Part shown: one piece after another, positions 1-5,153 of the stretch
Layout of the letters: each line of letters begins with the position of its first letter
How positions within the stretch are numbered: position 1 is the first letter of the stretch
From: Chloroflexia bacterium
GTDB taxonomy: Bacteria > Chloroflexota > Chloroflexia > Thermomicrobiales > JALYUS01
Length of the DNA stretch: 5,153 nucleotides
Direction of reading: 5' to 3'
NCBI GenBank assembly: GCA_025928215.1
Contig: JAICJW010000331.1
Coordinates: 1-5,153 of the forward strand
Notes under the pieces: generated by a model
Database searches by the model: none
Told to the model about the DNA's origin: nothing
What the model saw: only the letters and a program-made list of their open reading frames with translations
Translations under genes and position numbers: made by a program

Positions 1-1250
1 CCCTTGCGATCCGGCAACCCGACCGTCACTTGCCGGTCGAACCGGCCCGGCCTGAGGAGGGCGGGATCGAGCACGTCTGGCCGGTTCGTGGAGGCGAGGA
101 CGACGACTTCCTGCTTCGGATCGAAGCCGTCCATCTCGACGAGCAACTGGTTCAGGGTCTGCTCGCGCTCGTCATTGCCGCCGCCAAGACCGGCGAACCG
201 CTGCCGGCCGACGGCGTCAATCTCATCCACATAGACGATCGCCGGCGCCGCCGCCTTCGCCTTGTTGAAGAGATCGCGGACGCGCGACGCACCGACACCC
301 ACGAACATTTCCACGAACTCAGACGCCGACACACTGAAGAATGGCACGCCCGACTCGCCGGCGACGGCCTTTGCCAAGAGCGTCTTGCCGGTGCCGGGAG
401 GGCCAATGAGCAGTACACCGCGCGGCAGCCGCGCGCCGAGCATATGATACTTGCCGGGGTTCTTCAGGAAATCCACCACTTCGGTCAGTTCCTGCTTCGC
501 CTCGTCCTCCCCTGCGACATCGCCAAAGGTCACTTGCGGCCGCTCGGCGTCATGGACGCGCGCCTGCGACTTACCGAAGCCCATGATGCCCTGCTGACCG
601 CGCGTCACCTGCCGACCGAGGAAGACGGCGAGGCCGATAAAGAGCGCAAGAGGCAGCAAACTAATCAGCAGATTGAGAAGGAGCGGCAGGAATCCACCCG
701 AATCAGTACCCTTGACGCTCACCTTGACGTTTTGCTGCTGCAACAGCGGCAGAAGCGTCGGGTTTTCCACGATCGGTAGGCTCGTCTTGAAGTTGGTCAC
801 CGTCTTCGCGGCGGCAGTCGACGTGCTGCCAGAAGTCGCGGTTGGTGCGGCAGTTGGTGTCGTTGCGGCAACGCCGGGGCCGCTGATCACATCACCATTC
901 TGTACCTTGACGGCGGTCTTGAAGGTTCCGGTGGCATTGCGATCCTGCAACGTCACGGCACTGACATTGCCTGCCTGCACTTGCGCGAGGAAATCGCTGT
1001 AATTCACGACGGTGCTGCCCGTCGAGAAGGGGTTGGCGAGTGCGAGGATATTCCAGATCAGCAGTCCCGCGAGCAAGATCCACCAGACCCAACTGGGAAT
1101 GCGGAGGCGCGGCTTTTGCGGATCGTTCGGATCCTCGGGCTTGCGGGAAATGCGAGGCACGCGCTTATTCGGATCGTCCAGCGGGTTGCGGTCATTCCGG
1201 TTGTTCGGAGTGAGGAAATGGGGGCGACCAAACCGGTCGTCGTGGGACAT
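1..1250 (-). CDS. ftsH: ATP-dependent zinc metalloprotease FtsH, N-terminal 416 residues (runs off the left edge)
   Basis: FtsH is a hexameric inner-membrane AAA+ protease that unfolds and degrades misassembled membrane proteins and regulators. Translating the minus strand from the ATG at 1250 gives an open frame to the window edge. Visible in order: a charged cytoplasmic N-terminus of about 50 residues, TM1 (about 53-72), an extracytoplasmic segment (about 73-186), TM2 (about 187-211), then the AAA+ core. The core has Walker A GPPGTGKT (283-290), the pore loop FVGVG (316-320), Walker B with D342/E343, and the second region of homology (387-406) with presumed arginine fingers R400 and R403. 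The HEXXH zinc site and peptidase domain would lie off-window. The start is supported by AAAGGA 9 nt upstream. Oddities: the N-terminal cytoplasmic stretch is long, and the extracytoplasmic loop carries a Thr/Ala/Ser/Pro-rich insert at about 126-149. The gene lies 305 nt downstream of folD on the same strand and probably has its own promoter. Family assignment is very secure. Confidence 0.97.
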   Translation of the reverse strand, partial: MSHDDRFGRPHFLTPNNRNDRNPLDDPNKRVPRISRKPEDPNDPQKPRLRIPSWVWWILLAGLLIWNILALANPFSTGSTVVNYSDFLAQVQAGNVSAVTLQDRNATGTFKTAVKVQNGDVISGPGVAATTPTAAPTATSGSTSTAAAKTVTNFKTSLPIVENPTLLPLLQQQNVKVSVKGTDSGGFLPLLLNLLISLLPLALFIGLAVFLGRQVTRGQQGIMGFGKSQARVHDAERPQVTFGDVAGEDEAKQELTEVVDFLKNPGKYHMLGARLPRGVLLIGPPGTGKTLLAKAVAGESGVPFFSVSASEFVEMFVGVGASRVRDLFNKAKAAAPAIVYVDEIDAVGRQRFAGLGGGNDEREQTLNQLLVEMDGFDPKQEVVVLASTNRPDVLDPALLRPGRFDRQVTVGLPDRK

Positions 1251-1259
1251 GAGACACCA

Positions 1260-1265
1260 TCCTTT
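1260..1265 (-). promoter_or_regulatory. Shine-Dalgarno for ftsH
   Basis: The minus strand reads AAAGGA, 9 nt before the ATG at 1250. It supports this start over the out-of-frame ATG at 1260. Confidence 0.6.
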
Positions 1266-1321
1266 GATCGCGCATCGCGCGGGGCAGGTGGCAGAAAACC
1301 GCCACGGAGAGAACGCTTACG

Positions 1322-1330
1322 AGCATACCA
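1322..1330 (-). promoter_or_regulatory. Candidate extended -10 promoter for ftsH
   Basis: The minus strand reads TGGTATGCT, which fits the extended -10 form TGnTATnnT. No good -35 hexamer lies upstream, as expected for extended -10 promoters. Transcription would start near 1315, giving a leader of about 65 nt. That leader contains a weak 5-bp hairpin (GTGGC/GCCAC, 1288-1305). Seen by eye only. Confidence 0.35.
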
Positions 1331-1555
1331 TACGGCGGCACGGCAAGAGGCAGCCGGCCACGCGTGCGATCTACGAAACGAAAGCAGCACGACGCGTACC
1401 AGCGCCTCGCCACCGTGCGCCGATCACTACATCATGATACGCGTCATGTGCCTCCGCGGTTTTACTCGTATGATGGCTCTATGCGAGCAACTCAGCGTAT
1501 CGCAACGCCTCCGGGTGCCTGGTGAGACGGTACAGGCCAATGGCACCATCGCGGT

Positions 1556-2485
1556 TCAGTCGGCGTTCGTCTGACCGGGCATGTGAAGATGCCTGCGCAC
1601 CGCCATCGTTTCCCGCGCGGCGCGCAAGGTATTCCGCAGGAGGATGGCATTCGTGACCGGGCCTGTCCCACCCGGAACCGGTGTGAACGCAGAGGCGACG
1701 GCGGCGACCTCCGGCGCGACATCACCCCGCAGGCCGTCAGGCGTGAAAGTCGTGCCAAAATCCACGACGACCGCACCCGGCTTCACCATTTCCGCAGTGA
1801 TGAAGCCGACCCGCCCGACCGCGACTGCGAGAATATCCGCGCGCCGCGTCAGATCGGCGAGATCACCGGTGCGCGAATGGGCTATCGTCACCGTCGCATC
1901 CTCCCGGAGGAGCAACTGAGCGAGCGGCCTGCCCACGACATTGGAGCGACCAACGACGACTGCGTGCTTCCCGACAATCGGAATCAGATAGTGATTGAGG
2001 AGGGCGATCCCGCCGAGTGGAGTGCTGGGGAAAAGGCCGGGCAGACCGAGTGAGAGATTGCCCGCATTCGCCGGGGTGATGCCGTCCACATCCTTATACG
2101 GATCGAGCGTTTCGCCGACAATTGTCTGTGGTAGGTGATCTGGTAAGGGCATTTGCACGAGGACGCCGGCGATCTGTGGACGGTGATTGAGTTCGACGAT
2201 CGTCGCGCGGAGCGTTGCTTCATCGGTATCGGGATCGAGGGCGACACGTTCAAACGCCAAGCCTACTGCCGCCGACTGTTTCCGCAAGGTCTCCGTGTAC
2301 CGTTCGGCGGCGGCCGTCGGGCCGACGGTCATCACCGCCAGCATTGGCACATAGCCGTATCGCTCCACGAAGGCCGCGACGCCCTCTCGCACGTCCTCGG
2401 TGATCGCCGCGGCGACGGGCTTGCCGAGCAATATGCGCGCGCCCGATGCGGCGGTTTCACGCGCCGCTGTCCGTGTCGAGGTCAT
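1556..2485 (-). CDS. folD: FolD-family methylene-THF dehydrogenase / methenyl-THF cyclohydrolase with the catalytic Lys replaced by Leu
   Basis: FolD normally oxidises 5,10-methylene-THF with NADP+ and then hydrolyses methenyl-THF to 10-formyl-THF in the cytoplasm. This protein has 309 residues against about 280-300 usual, with roughly 15 extra N-terminal residues and a short C-terminal tail. Conserved features: VLVQMPL with Q111, YKDVDG with D134, the Rossmann nucleotide loop VVVGRSNVVGRP (176-187) and PGGTGPVT (271-278). In the first motif, normally Y-x-x-x-K-x-K, Y63 and K69 are kept, but the position of the essential lysine (E. coli K54, human K56) is L67, codon TTG at 2287-2285. From knowledge of the family, this lysine is needed for cyclohydrolase activity, whereas dehydrogenase activity can survive its loss. 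I infer a mainly dehydrogenase enzyme. The ATG overlaps the stop of the upstream cyclohydrolase-family gene (ATGA), with GGTGA 6 nt upstream. Family call is secure; the altered activity is inference. Confidence 0.95.
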   Translation of the reverse strand: MTSTRTAARETAASGARILLGKPVAAAITEDVREGVAAFVERYGYVPMLAVMTVGPTAAAERYTETLRKQSAAVGLAFERVALDPDTDEATLRATIVELNHRPQIAGVLVQMPLPDHLPQTIVGETLDPYKDVDGITPANAGNLSLGLPGLFPSTPLGGIALLNHYLIPIVGKHAVVVGRSNVVGRPLAQLLLREDATVTIAHSRTGDLADLTRRADILAVAVGRVGFITAEMVKPGAVVVDFGTTFTPDGLRGDVAPEVAAVASAFTPVPGGTGPVTNAILLRNTLRAARETMAVRRHLHMPGQTNAD

Positions 2486-3123
2486 GCGTCTTCACCCGCG
2501 AGCCGACGCCGGATCGCCTCAAGCAGTCGCTGCTCGCGTTCGACAACGCCATCCATCAGCTCGTGCAGCTGGGCGCGGTAGCCCGCGACCTCCGCGCCGT
2601 CCACCAGCCCCGCGATATTGGCGGTAACGTTGAGGAGCGATACACGCATCGCCGCCACAGCCATCGCCGCGCCCGCGCCGCAATCACCAAGCGCGTTCGG
2701 ATTGCCCGTGGCCGCAATCGCCTCTGCCGCGTCGAGCACTTCACGCGACGCGGCCATGATCCGCAGCGGCACGGCGGCGGCCTGGCGCATCCCTTCCTGC
2801 AATCTGGCTGCTCGCGCCGCCCGCTCATCGTCCGTTGCCTTCGAGAGCCGGTACGCCTGCATGAAGGTCGCGAATGCCGCCGCGTCCTCCGCCGCGAGCG
2901 CGAGGAACCGCGCGCGTAGCGACGCGAGATGGTCGAGGTGTGCCCGTAAATCCGCCTCATGGGCCGCGAATTTCGGCTTCCCAACAGTGACGGCGGCCAC
3001 CTTCGCCACTGACGCCGCACCGAGCGCACCCACGTATGCTGACGCCGCGCCGCCCCCCGGTGTCGGCGCATTCGACGCCAGGTGGTCAAGAAAACTCCGC
3101 AGGTCTATCGAATCGTCGCTCAT
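2482..3123 (-). CDS. fchA: FchA/FTCD_C-family methenyl-THF cyclohydrolase (cyclodeaminase-like)
   Basis: This 213-residue, largely helical protein matches the stand-alone form of the formiminotransferase-cyclodeaminase C-terminal family (FTCD_C), whose members include FchA/Fch methenyl-THF cyclohydrolases and formimino-THF cyclodeaminases. The glycine-rich signature PTPGGG at residues 20-25 is followed by a small-residue helix, SAYVGALGAA. Further on are the family-typical DAAAF segment, a helix ending in AAAVPLRIM, the NPNALGDCGAGAAMAVAAM region, and NVTANI near the C-terminus. Size is normal for the short family members. A GTG at 3144 would add seven residues, but GAGGTGA at 3126-3132 favours the ATG at 3123. 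The TGA stop overlaps the folD start by 4 nt. That coupling, with no formiminotransferase or histidine-utilisation gene in view, favours cyclohydrolase over cyclodeaminase activity. Family call is strong; exact reaction and symbol are inferred from context. Confidence 0.88.
   Translation of the reverse strand: MSDDSIDLRSFLDHLASNAPTPGGGAASAYVGALGAASVAKVAAVTVGKPKFAAHEADLRAHLDHLASLRARFLALAAEDAAAFATFMQAYRLSKATDDERAARAARLQEGMRQAAAVPLRIMAASREVLDAAEAIAATGNPNALGDCGAGAAMAVAAMRVSLLNVTANIAGLVDGAEVAGYRAQLHELMDGVVEREQRLLEAIRRRLAGEDA
2492..2496 (-). promoter_or_regulatory. Shine-Dalgarno for folD inside the fchA 3' end
   Basis: GGTGA on the minus strand lies 6 nt before the folD ATG at 2485, within the last codons of fchA. 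Together with the 4-nt ATGA overlap it supports translational coupling of the two genes. Confidence 0.5.
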
Positions 3124-3125
3124 GC

Positions 3126-3132
3126 TCACCTC
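3126..3132 (-). promoter_or_regulatory. Shine-Dalgarno for fchA, deciding its start
   Basis: The minus strand reads GAGGTGA, a seven-base match to the 16S anti-SD complement. Its GAGG core ends 5 nt before the ATG at 3123. It makes 3123 the preferred start over the in-frame GTG at 3144 and ATG at 3138. Confidence 0.7.
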
Positions 3133-3165
3133 GATCATCCTCACCGTCCATCTTGTCCCGCGCGT

Positions 3166-3195
3166 ACTGTACCGTATACGCCCCGCGCGTGTCTC
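3166..3195 (-). promoter_or_regulatory. Candidate sigma-70-type promoter for fchA-folD
   Basis: On the minus strand GAGACA (3195-3190) is separated by 18 nt from TACAGT (3171-3166). Each hexamer matches 4 of 6 consensus bases. Transcription would start about 35 nt before the fchA ATG. An 8-bp palindrome CGTATACG (3173-3180) sits in the spacer and could be part of an operator. Eye-ball prediction only. Confidence 0.25.
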
Positions 3196-3226
3196 GTACG
3201 GGCGTAGCTCTCAACGCCAGTCGGGG

Positions 3227-3280
3227 AACCTCACCCCCAGCCTCCTCTCCAGCGCAATGGCGAGGGGCGGGGGTGAGGTT
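3227..3280. repeat. Strong imperfect palindrome / REP-like intergenic hairpin
   Basis: AACCTCACCCCC (3227-3238) and GGGGGTGAGGTT (3269-3280) are perfect 12-bp inverse complements. Inside them GCC-T-CCTC (3240-3247) pairs with GAGGGGC (3262-3268) apart from one bulged T, and CCA (3249-3251) pairs with TGG (3258-3260) around a 6-nt loop. About 22 base pairs therefore span almost the whole 54 nt. It lies between two divergent genes and has no T-run on either side, so it is not an ordinary rho-independent terminator. The CCTCACCCCC...GGGGGTGAGG motif resembles dispersed intergenic palindromes known from several high-GC genomes. Only one copy is in this window, so repeat status is inferred. Confidence 0.6.
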
Positions 3281-3320
3281 TGTTCCGAAAACGCATATGC
3301 CCTGATAGGGATAGGGCGGT

Positions 3321-3349
3321 TTGCCCATCTACCGTGCCTATGCGACAAT
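3321..3349 (+). promoter_or_regulatory. Candidate sigma-70-type promoter for the PHP gene
   Basis: TTGCCC (3321-3326), a 17-nt spacer, then GACAAT (3344-3349); each hexamer matches 4 of 6 consensus bases. The start would be near 3356, leaving a leader of about 60 nt (start at 3419) or 120 nt (start at 3479). Just upstream, GCCCT (3299-3303) and AGGGC (3313-3317) form a short inverted repeat containing GATAGG twice, a possible operator. Weak evidence. Confidence 0.3.
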
Positions 3350-3466
3350 CGGCGGCGGAATGGCACCTCTTTGGGGCGCGGCGTTATGCGCTCGTACGCA
3401 GGAGTGATTGATTCTCTCATGTCACGGACACGACGCGGACGGGGCGGGCGCGGCCACCAGACACGC

Positions 3467-3470
3467 GAGG
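3467..3470 (+). promoter_or_regulatory. Shine-Dalgarno for the PHP gene (start at 3479)
   Basis: GAGG lies 8 nt before the ATG at 3479, a normal spacing. The competing start at 3419 has AGGAG (3400-3404), but 14 nt away, which is long. Confidence 0.4.
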
Positions 3471-3478
3471 CGCAGGAG

Positions 3479-5113
3479 ATGACGTGGTTGCAGATGGACC
3501 TGCATCTGCACACGCCCGCATCCGCTGATTATCAGGATCTCTCGGCAACCTACCTTGAAATCCTCCAGAAAGCGGAGGAGCGCGATCTCGACATCATCGC
3601 CTTCACCGATCACAACAGCGTCAGCGGGATCGCGGCGATGCGACGTGAGATCGAAGACCTCGAACTGCTCGAAGAACTCGACCGCCTCACACCCGCCGAA
3701 AAGAGCATCCTCGACGAATACCGCCGGTTGCTGGCAAAGATACTCGTTTTGCCGGGTTTCGAGTTCACCGCCGCCTTTGGATTCCACATCCTCGGTATCT
3801 TCCCTCCGGAGACGACTGTCCGGCGCCTCGAACACCTCCTGATGACCCTGAACGTTCCGGAAGCGCAGATGGAGAATGGGAGCGGGCAAGTCGGCGCGAC
3901 TGCCGATGTCCTCACATCATATGAGGTGATCCACGACAGCGGCGGCCTCGTCATCCCCGCGCATGTGAACGCGGCGCATGGTGTCGCGACGCAAGGCTTC
4001 CGCTTCGGCGGGCAAACGAAAATCGCCTATACGCAGTCGGAGTACCTCCACGCGCTCGAAGTGACCGATCTCGACGACATGACACGACGGGCGACGGCGA
4101 GTTTCTTCAGCGGCTCCAAACCGGAGTACCCCCGCCGGATGCACTGCATCCAGGGGTCGGACGCGCACCGCCTCTCCCGCGAGGGGGCACGGCGCGACAC
4201 CGACCTCGGCATCGGCGACCGTGTGACCGAGGTATTGCTACCGGAACGATCATTCGCGGCGCTCAAGACGCTCTTTCTCTCCGACGAGTTCACCCGCATC
4301 CGCCCGTATCAGCCGATGTCAACGGCGCCGTTCGATGTGGTGCAGGCGGCGCGCGAGCAGGGCCCCAGCATCGTGCATTCGTTCCACGAGCAGGTACGCA
4401 GCCAGCGGAGCCGCTACCGGCCAATCACCAAAGATGTCGTCGCCTTTGCGAACACGAACGGGGGCACGATCTACGTCGGCGTCACGGCGAACGCTACGCA
4501 GGCCGTAACGGGCGTGCCAAATGCGGAAGAGGCGGCGCGCGCACTGAGCGACGCGATCGCCCGCAGCGTCGTGCCGAAGCTCGATGTGCAGGTTGAGGTC
4601 GCGAGTAGTGCGGGCAAGCCGGTCCTGATCGTTCGCATCCCGAAGGGCGAGAATACGCCGTACGCGACTGACGCCGGGCAGGTCTTTGTCCGTCAGGAGA
4701 GCGAAACCGTTGTCGCGCTCCGCGATGAGATCGTCCAACTCGTGCGCAGTGTCGGCAGCGTCGGAGCTGAGGCCGCATCGCTCACGGAACCGGAACGCAT
4801 CCGCGCCTGGACAGCGCCGCGACAAGCGATGAACGATGAGGACGGAGGCGAGGACGGAGCCAGCGAAGAGGCTCAGGAAGCGCCGGAGCCGGAGAGCGCG
4901 GCGGTTCAGGAGCCAGTCGAGGAGCGCCGCGCGCCACGCCGCCGCCGATCGCGCCGCCGGCCGCCGACCGACCAACCCGGTGCCGAGTCACCCGCATCGT
5001 CATCATCCGAGGGGAAAGCCGAACCGGTCGCGGCGGTCCCGGACACGACCGATGCCGTAGCGGAACCGGAGCTACCGGCCGCTGCGGTCACGCCCGTTGC
5101 GAGCGCCATCTAG
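3479..5113 (+). CDS. PHP-domain metal-dependent phosphoesterase fused to an AlbA_2/Schlafen-like domain with a disordered basic tail
   Basis: 544 residues from the ATG at 3479; an in-frame ATG at 3419 would add 20 Arg/Gly-rich residues. Residues 6-265 are a PHP phosphoesterase domain with all expected metal ligands: H9, H11, D17, H45 in TDHN, E95, H103, H162 and the D228/H230 pair. A charged helical insert (about 51-88) separates the TDHN and FEF motifs. Residues about 295-425 resemble the AlbA_2 (Schlafen-type) nucleic-acid-binding fold: VVAFANTNGGTIYVGV (320-335), VTGV (343-346), PVLIVRIPKG (381-390) and VFVRQES (402-408). From about 436 the chain is low in complexity: Glu/Ala-rich, an Arg cluster (483-494), then Pro/Ala/Ser-rich to the end. 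No signal peptide or membrane segment is seen, so it is probably cytoplasmic. PHP relatives hydrolyse phosphoesters in nucleotides, histidinol phosphate or nucleic acids; a nucleic-acid-related role is inferred from the C-terminal half. Substrate unknown. Transcribed divergently from fchA-folD. Confidence 0.9.
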   Translation: MTWLQMDLHLHTPASADYQDLSATYLEILQKAEERDLDIIAFTDHNSVSGIAAMRREIEDLELLEELDRLTPAEKSILDEYRRLLAKILVLPGFEFTAAFGFHILGIFPPETTVRRLEHLLMTLNVPEAQMENGSGQVGATADVLTSYEVIHDSGGLVIPAHVNAAHGVATQGFRFGGQTKIAYTQSEYLHALEVTDLDDMTRRATASFFSGSKPEYPRRMHCIQGSDAHRLSREGARRDTDLGIGDRVTEVLLPERSFAALKTLFLSDEFTRIRPYQPMSTAPFDVVQAAREQGPSIVHSFHEQVRSQRSRYRPITKDVVAFANTNGGTIYVGVTANATQAVTGVPNAEEAARALSDAIARSVVPKLDVQVEVASSAGKPVLIVRIPKGENTPYATDAGQVFVRQESETVVALRDEIVQLVRSVGSVGAEAASLTEPERIRAWTAPRQAMNDEDGGEDGASEEAQEAPEPESAAVQEPVEERRAPRRRRSRRRPPTDQPGAESPASSSSEGKAEPVAAVPDTTDAVAEPELPAAAVTPVASAI

Positions 5114-5153
5114 GCGGAACCGGCCAGCGATCAGCAGGTGATCACACCGTACA

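Larger units (their letters stand above)
1251..1555. other. Intergenic spacer between folD and ftsH
   Basis: These 305 nt separate the folD stop from the ftsH start. No convincing gene was seen on either strand; open frames here lack recognisable domains. It holds the candidate ftsH promoter and SD, and a short palindrome at 1433-1448 (CATGA, 6-nt centre, TCATG). No hairpin followed by a T-run was found for folD, so read-through from folD into ftsH cannot be excluded. No CIRCE-type heat-shock inverted repeat was seen. Confidence 0.6.
3124..3478. other. Divergent intergenic region between fchA and the PHP gene
   Basis: No convincing gene lies here. An open plus-strand frame continues into it from inside fchA, but shows no protein-like features before about 3419. 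The region holds candidate promoters for both directions, the fchA SD, the 54-nt hairpin and an alternative upstream start for the PHP gene. The positions suggest the two transcription units have separate promoters on either side of the hairpin. Confidence 0.55.

Noticed and set aside
30..779. Open plus-strand frame of 249 codons beginning at position 30.
   Set aside because: It is antisense to the FtsH AAA+ domain, whose motifs are unmistakable; the plus-strand translation has no recognisable domain and high-GC antisense frames are often open.
1479..1559. Minus-strand peptide LNRDGAIGLYRLTRHPEALR... ending at a TAG (1481-1479), which looks protein-like just past the folD stop.
   Set aside because: It has no start codon with an SD and is only about 25 codons. 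Upstream it overlaps folD out of frame. It could be a gene remnant, but the evidence is too thin to annotate.
3227..3280. Reading the 54-nt hairpin as a rho-independent terminator.
   Set aside because: No T-run follows on either strand, and it lies between two divergently oriented genes where no transcript is expected to end.
3360..3407. 15-codon plus-strand upstream ORF (MAPLWGAALCARTQE) ending just after AGGAG and 11 nt before the ATG at 3419.
   Set aside because: There is no proper SD and such short ORFs arise by chance; its position relative to the 3419 start is suggestive only.
2618..3478. Upstream plus-strand extension of the PHP frame, open from 2618, which would make one protein of 831 residues.
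   Set aside because: Most of it is antisense to fchA, a well-supported gene, and has Ala/Arg/Ser-rich composition typical of high-GC shadow frames. Recognisable PHP sequence begins only at about 3497.
4319..4975. Minus-strand open frame of 218 codons antisense to the PHP gene's C-terminal half.
   Set aside because: Its Arg/Ala/Leu-rich composition has no recognisable domain, and the plus strand encodes a recognisable AlbA_2-like domain here.
5129..5143. Short inverted repeat GATCA-N5-TGATC after the PHP stop codon as a terminator.
   Set aside because: The stem is only 5 bp with no T-run before the window ends; it is expected by chance.

Overview
This is a high-GC bacterial chromosomal window with four protein-coding genes, one of them cut by the left edge. 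It looks like ordinary chromosome: no mobile element, CRISPR array, tRNA or rRNA was seen. The protein set fits a Chloroflexota bacterium, perhaps Thermomicrobia-like: an FtsH with a Thr/Ala-rich extracytoplasmic loop, a folD paired with a stand-alone FchA-type cyclohydrolase, and a PHP protein with an AlbA_2/Schlafen-like C-terminal half. That placement rests on remembered family resemblance, not on a search.

Layout. Positions 1-1250 (minus) hold the first 416 residues of the membrane AAA+ protease FtsH; the peptidase domain lies beyond the left edge. Positions 1251-1555 are a non-coding spacer with a plausible extended -10 promoter and an SD for ftsH. Positions 1556-2485 (minus) are folD. 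Positions 2482-3123 (minus) are an FchA/FTCD_C-family gene, which overlaps the folD start by 4 nt (ATGA), so the pair is probably translationally coupled. Positions 3124-3478 form a divergent intergenic region with candidate promoters for both directions and a strong, nearly full-length 54-nt hairpin. Positions 3479-5113 (plus) encode a PHP-family metal-dependent phosphoesterase fused to an AlbA_2-like domain and a long disordered tail with an Arg cluster. The last 40 nt hold nothing identifiable.

How the genes work together. fchA and folD both act on methylene-/methenyl-/formyl-tetrahydrofolate. FolD keeps its NADP-binding and folate-site motifs, but the catalytic lysine needed for cyclohydrolase activity is replaced by leucine. 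The natural reading is that this FolD is mainly a dehydrogenase and that the co-translated FchA supplies the cyclohydrolase step. This split of a normally bifunctional enzyme is the most testable observation here. The PHP-AlbA_2 fusion is the least characterised protein; its complete metal site and basic tail suggest a nucleic-acid or nucleotide phosphoesterase.
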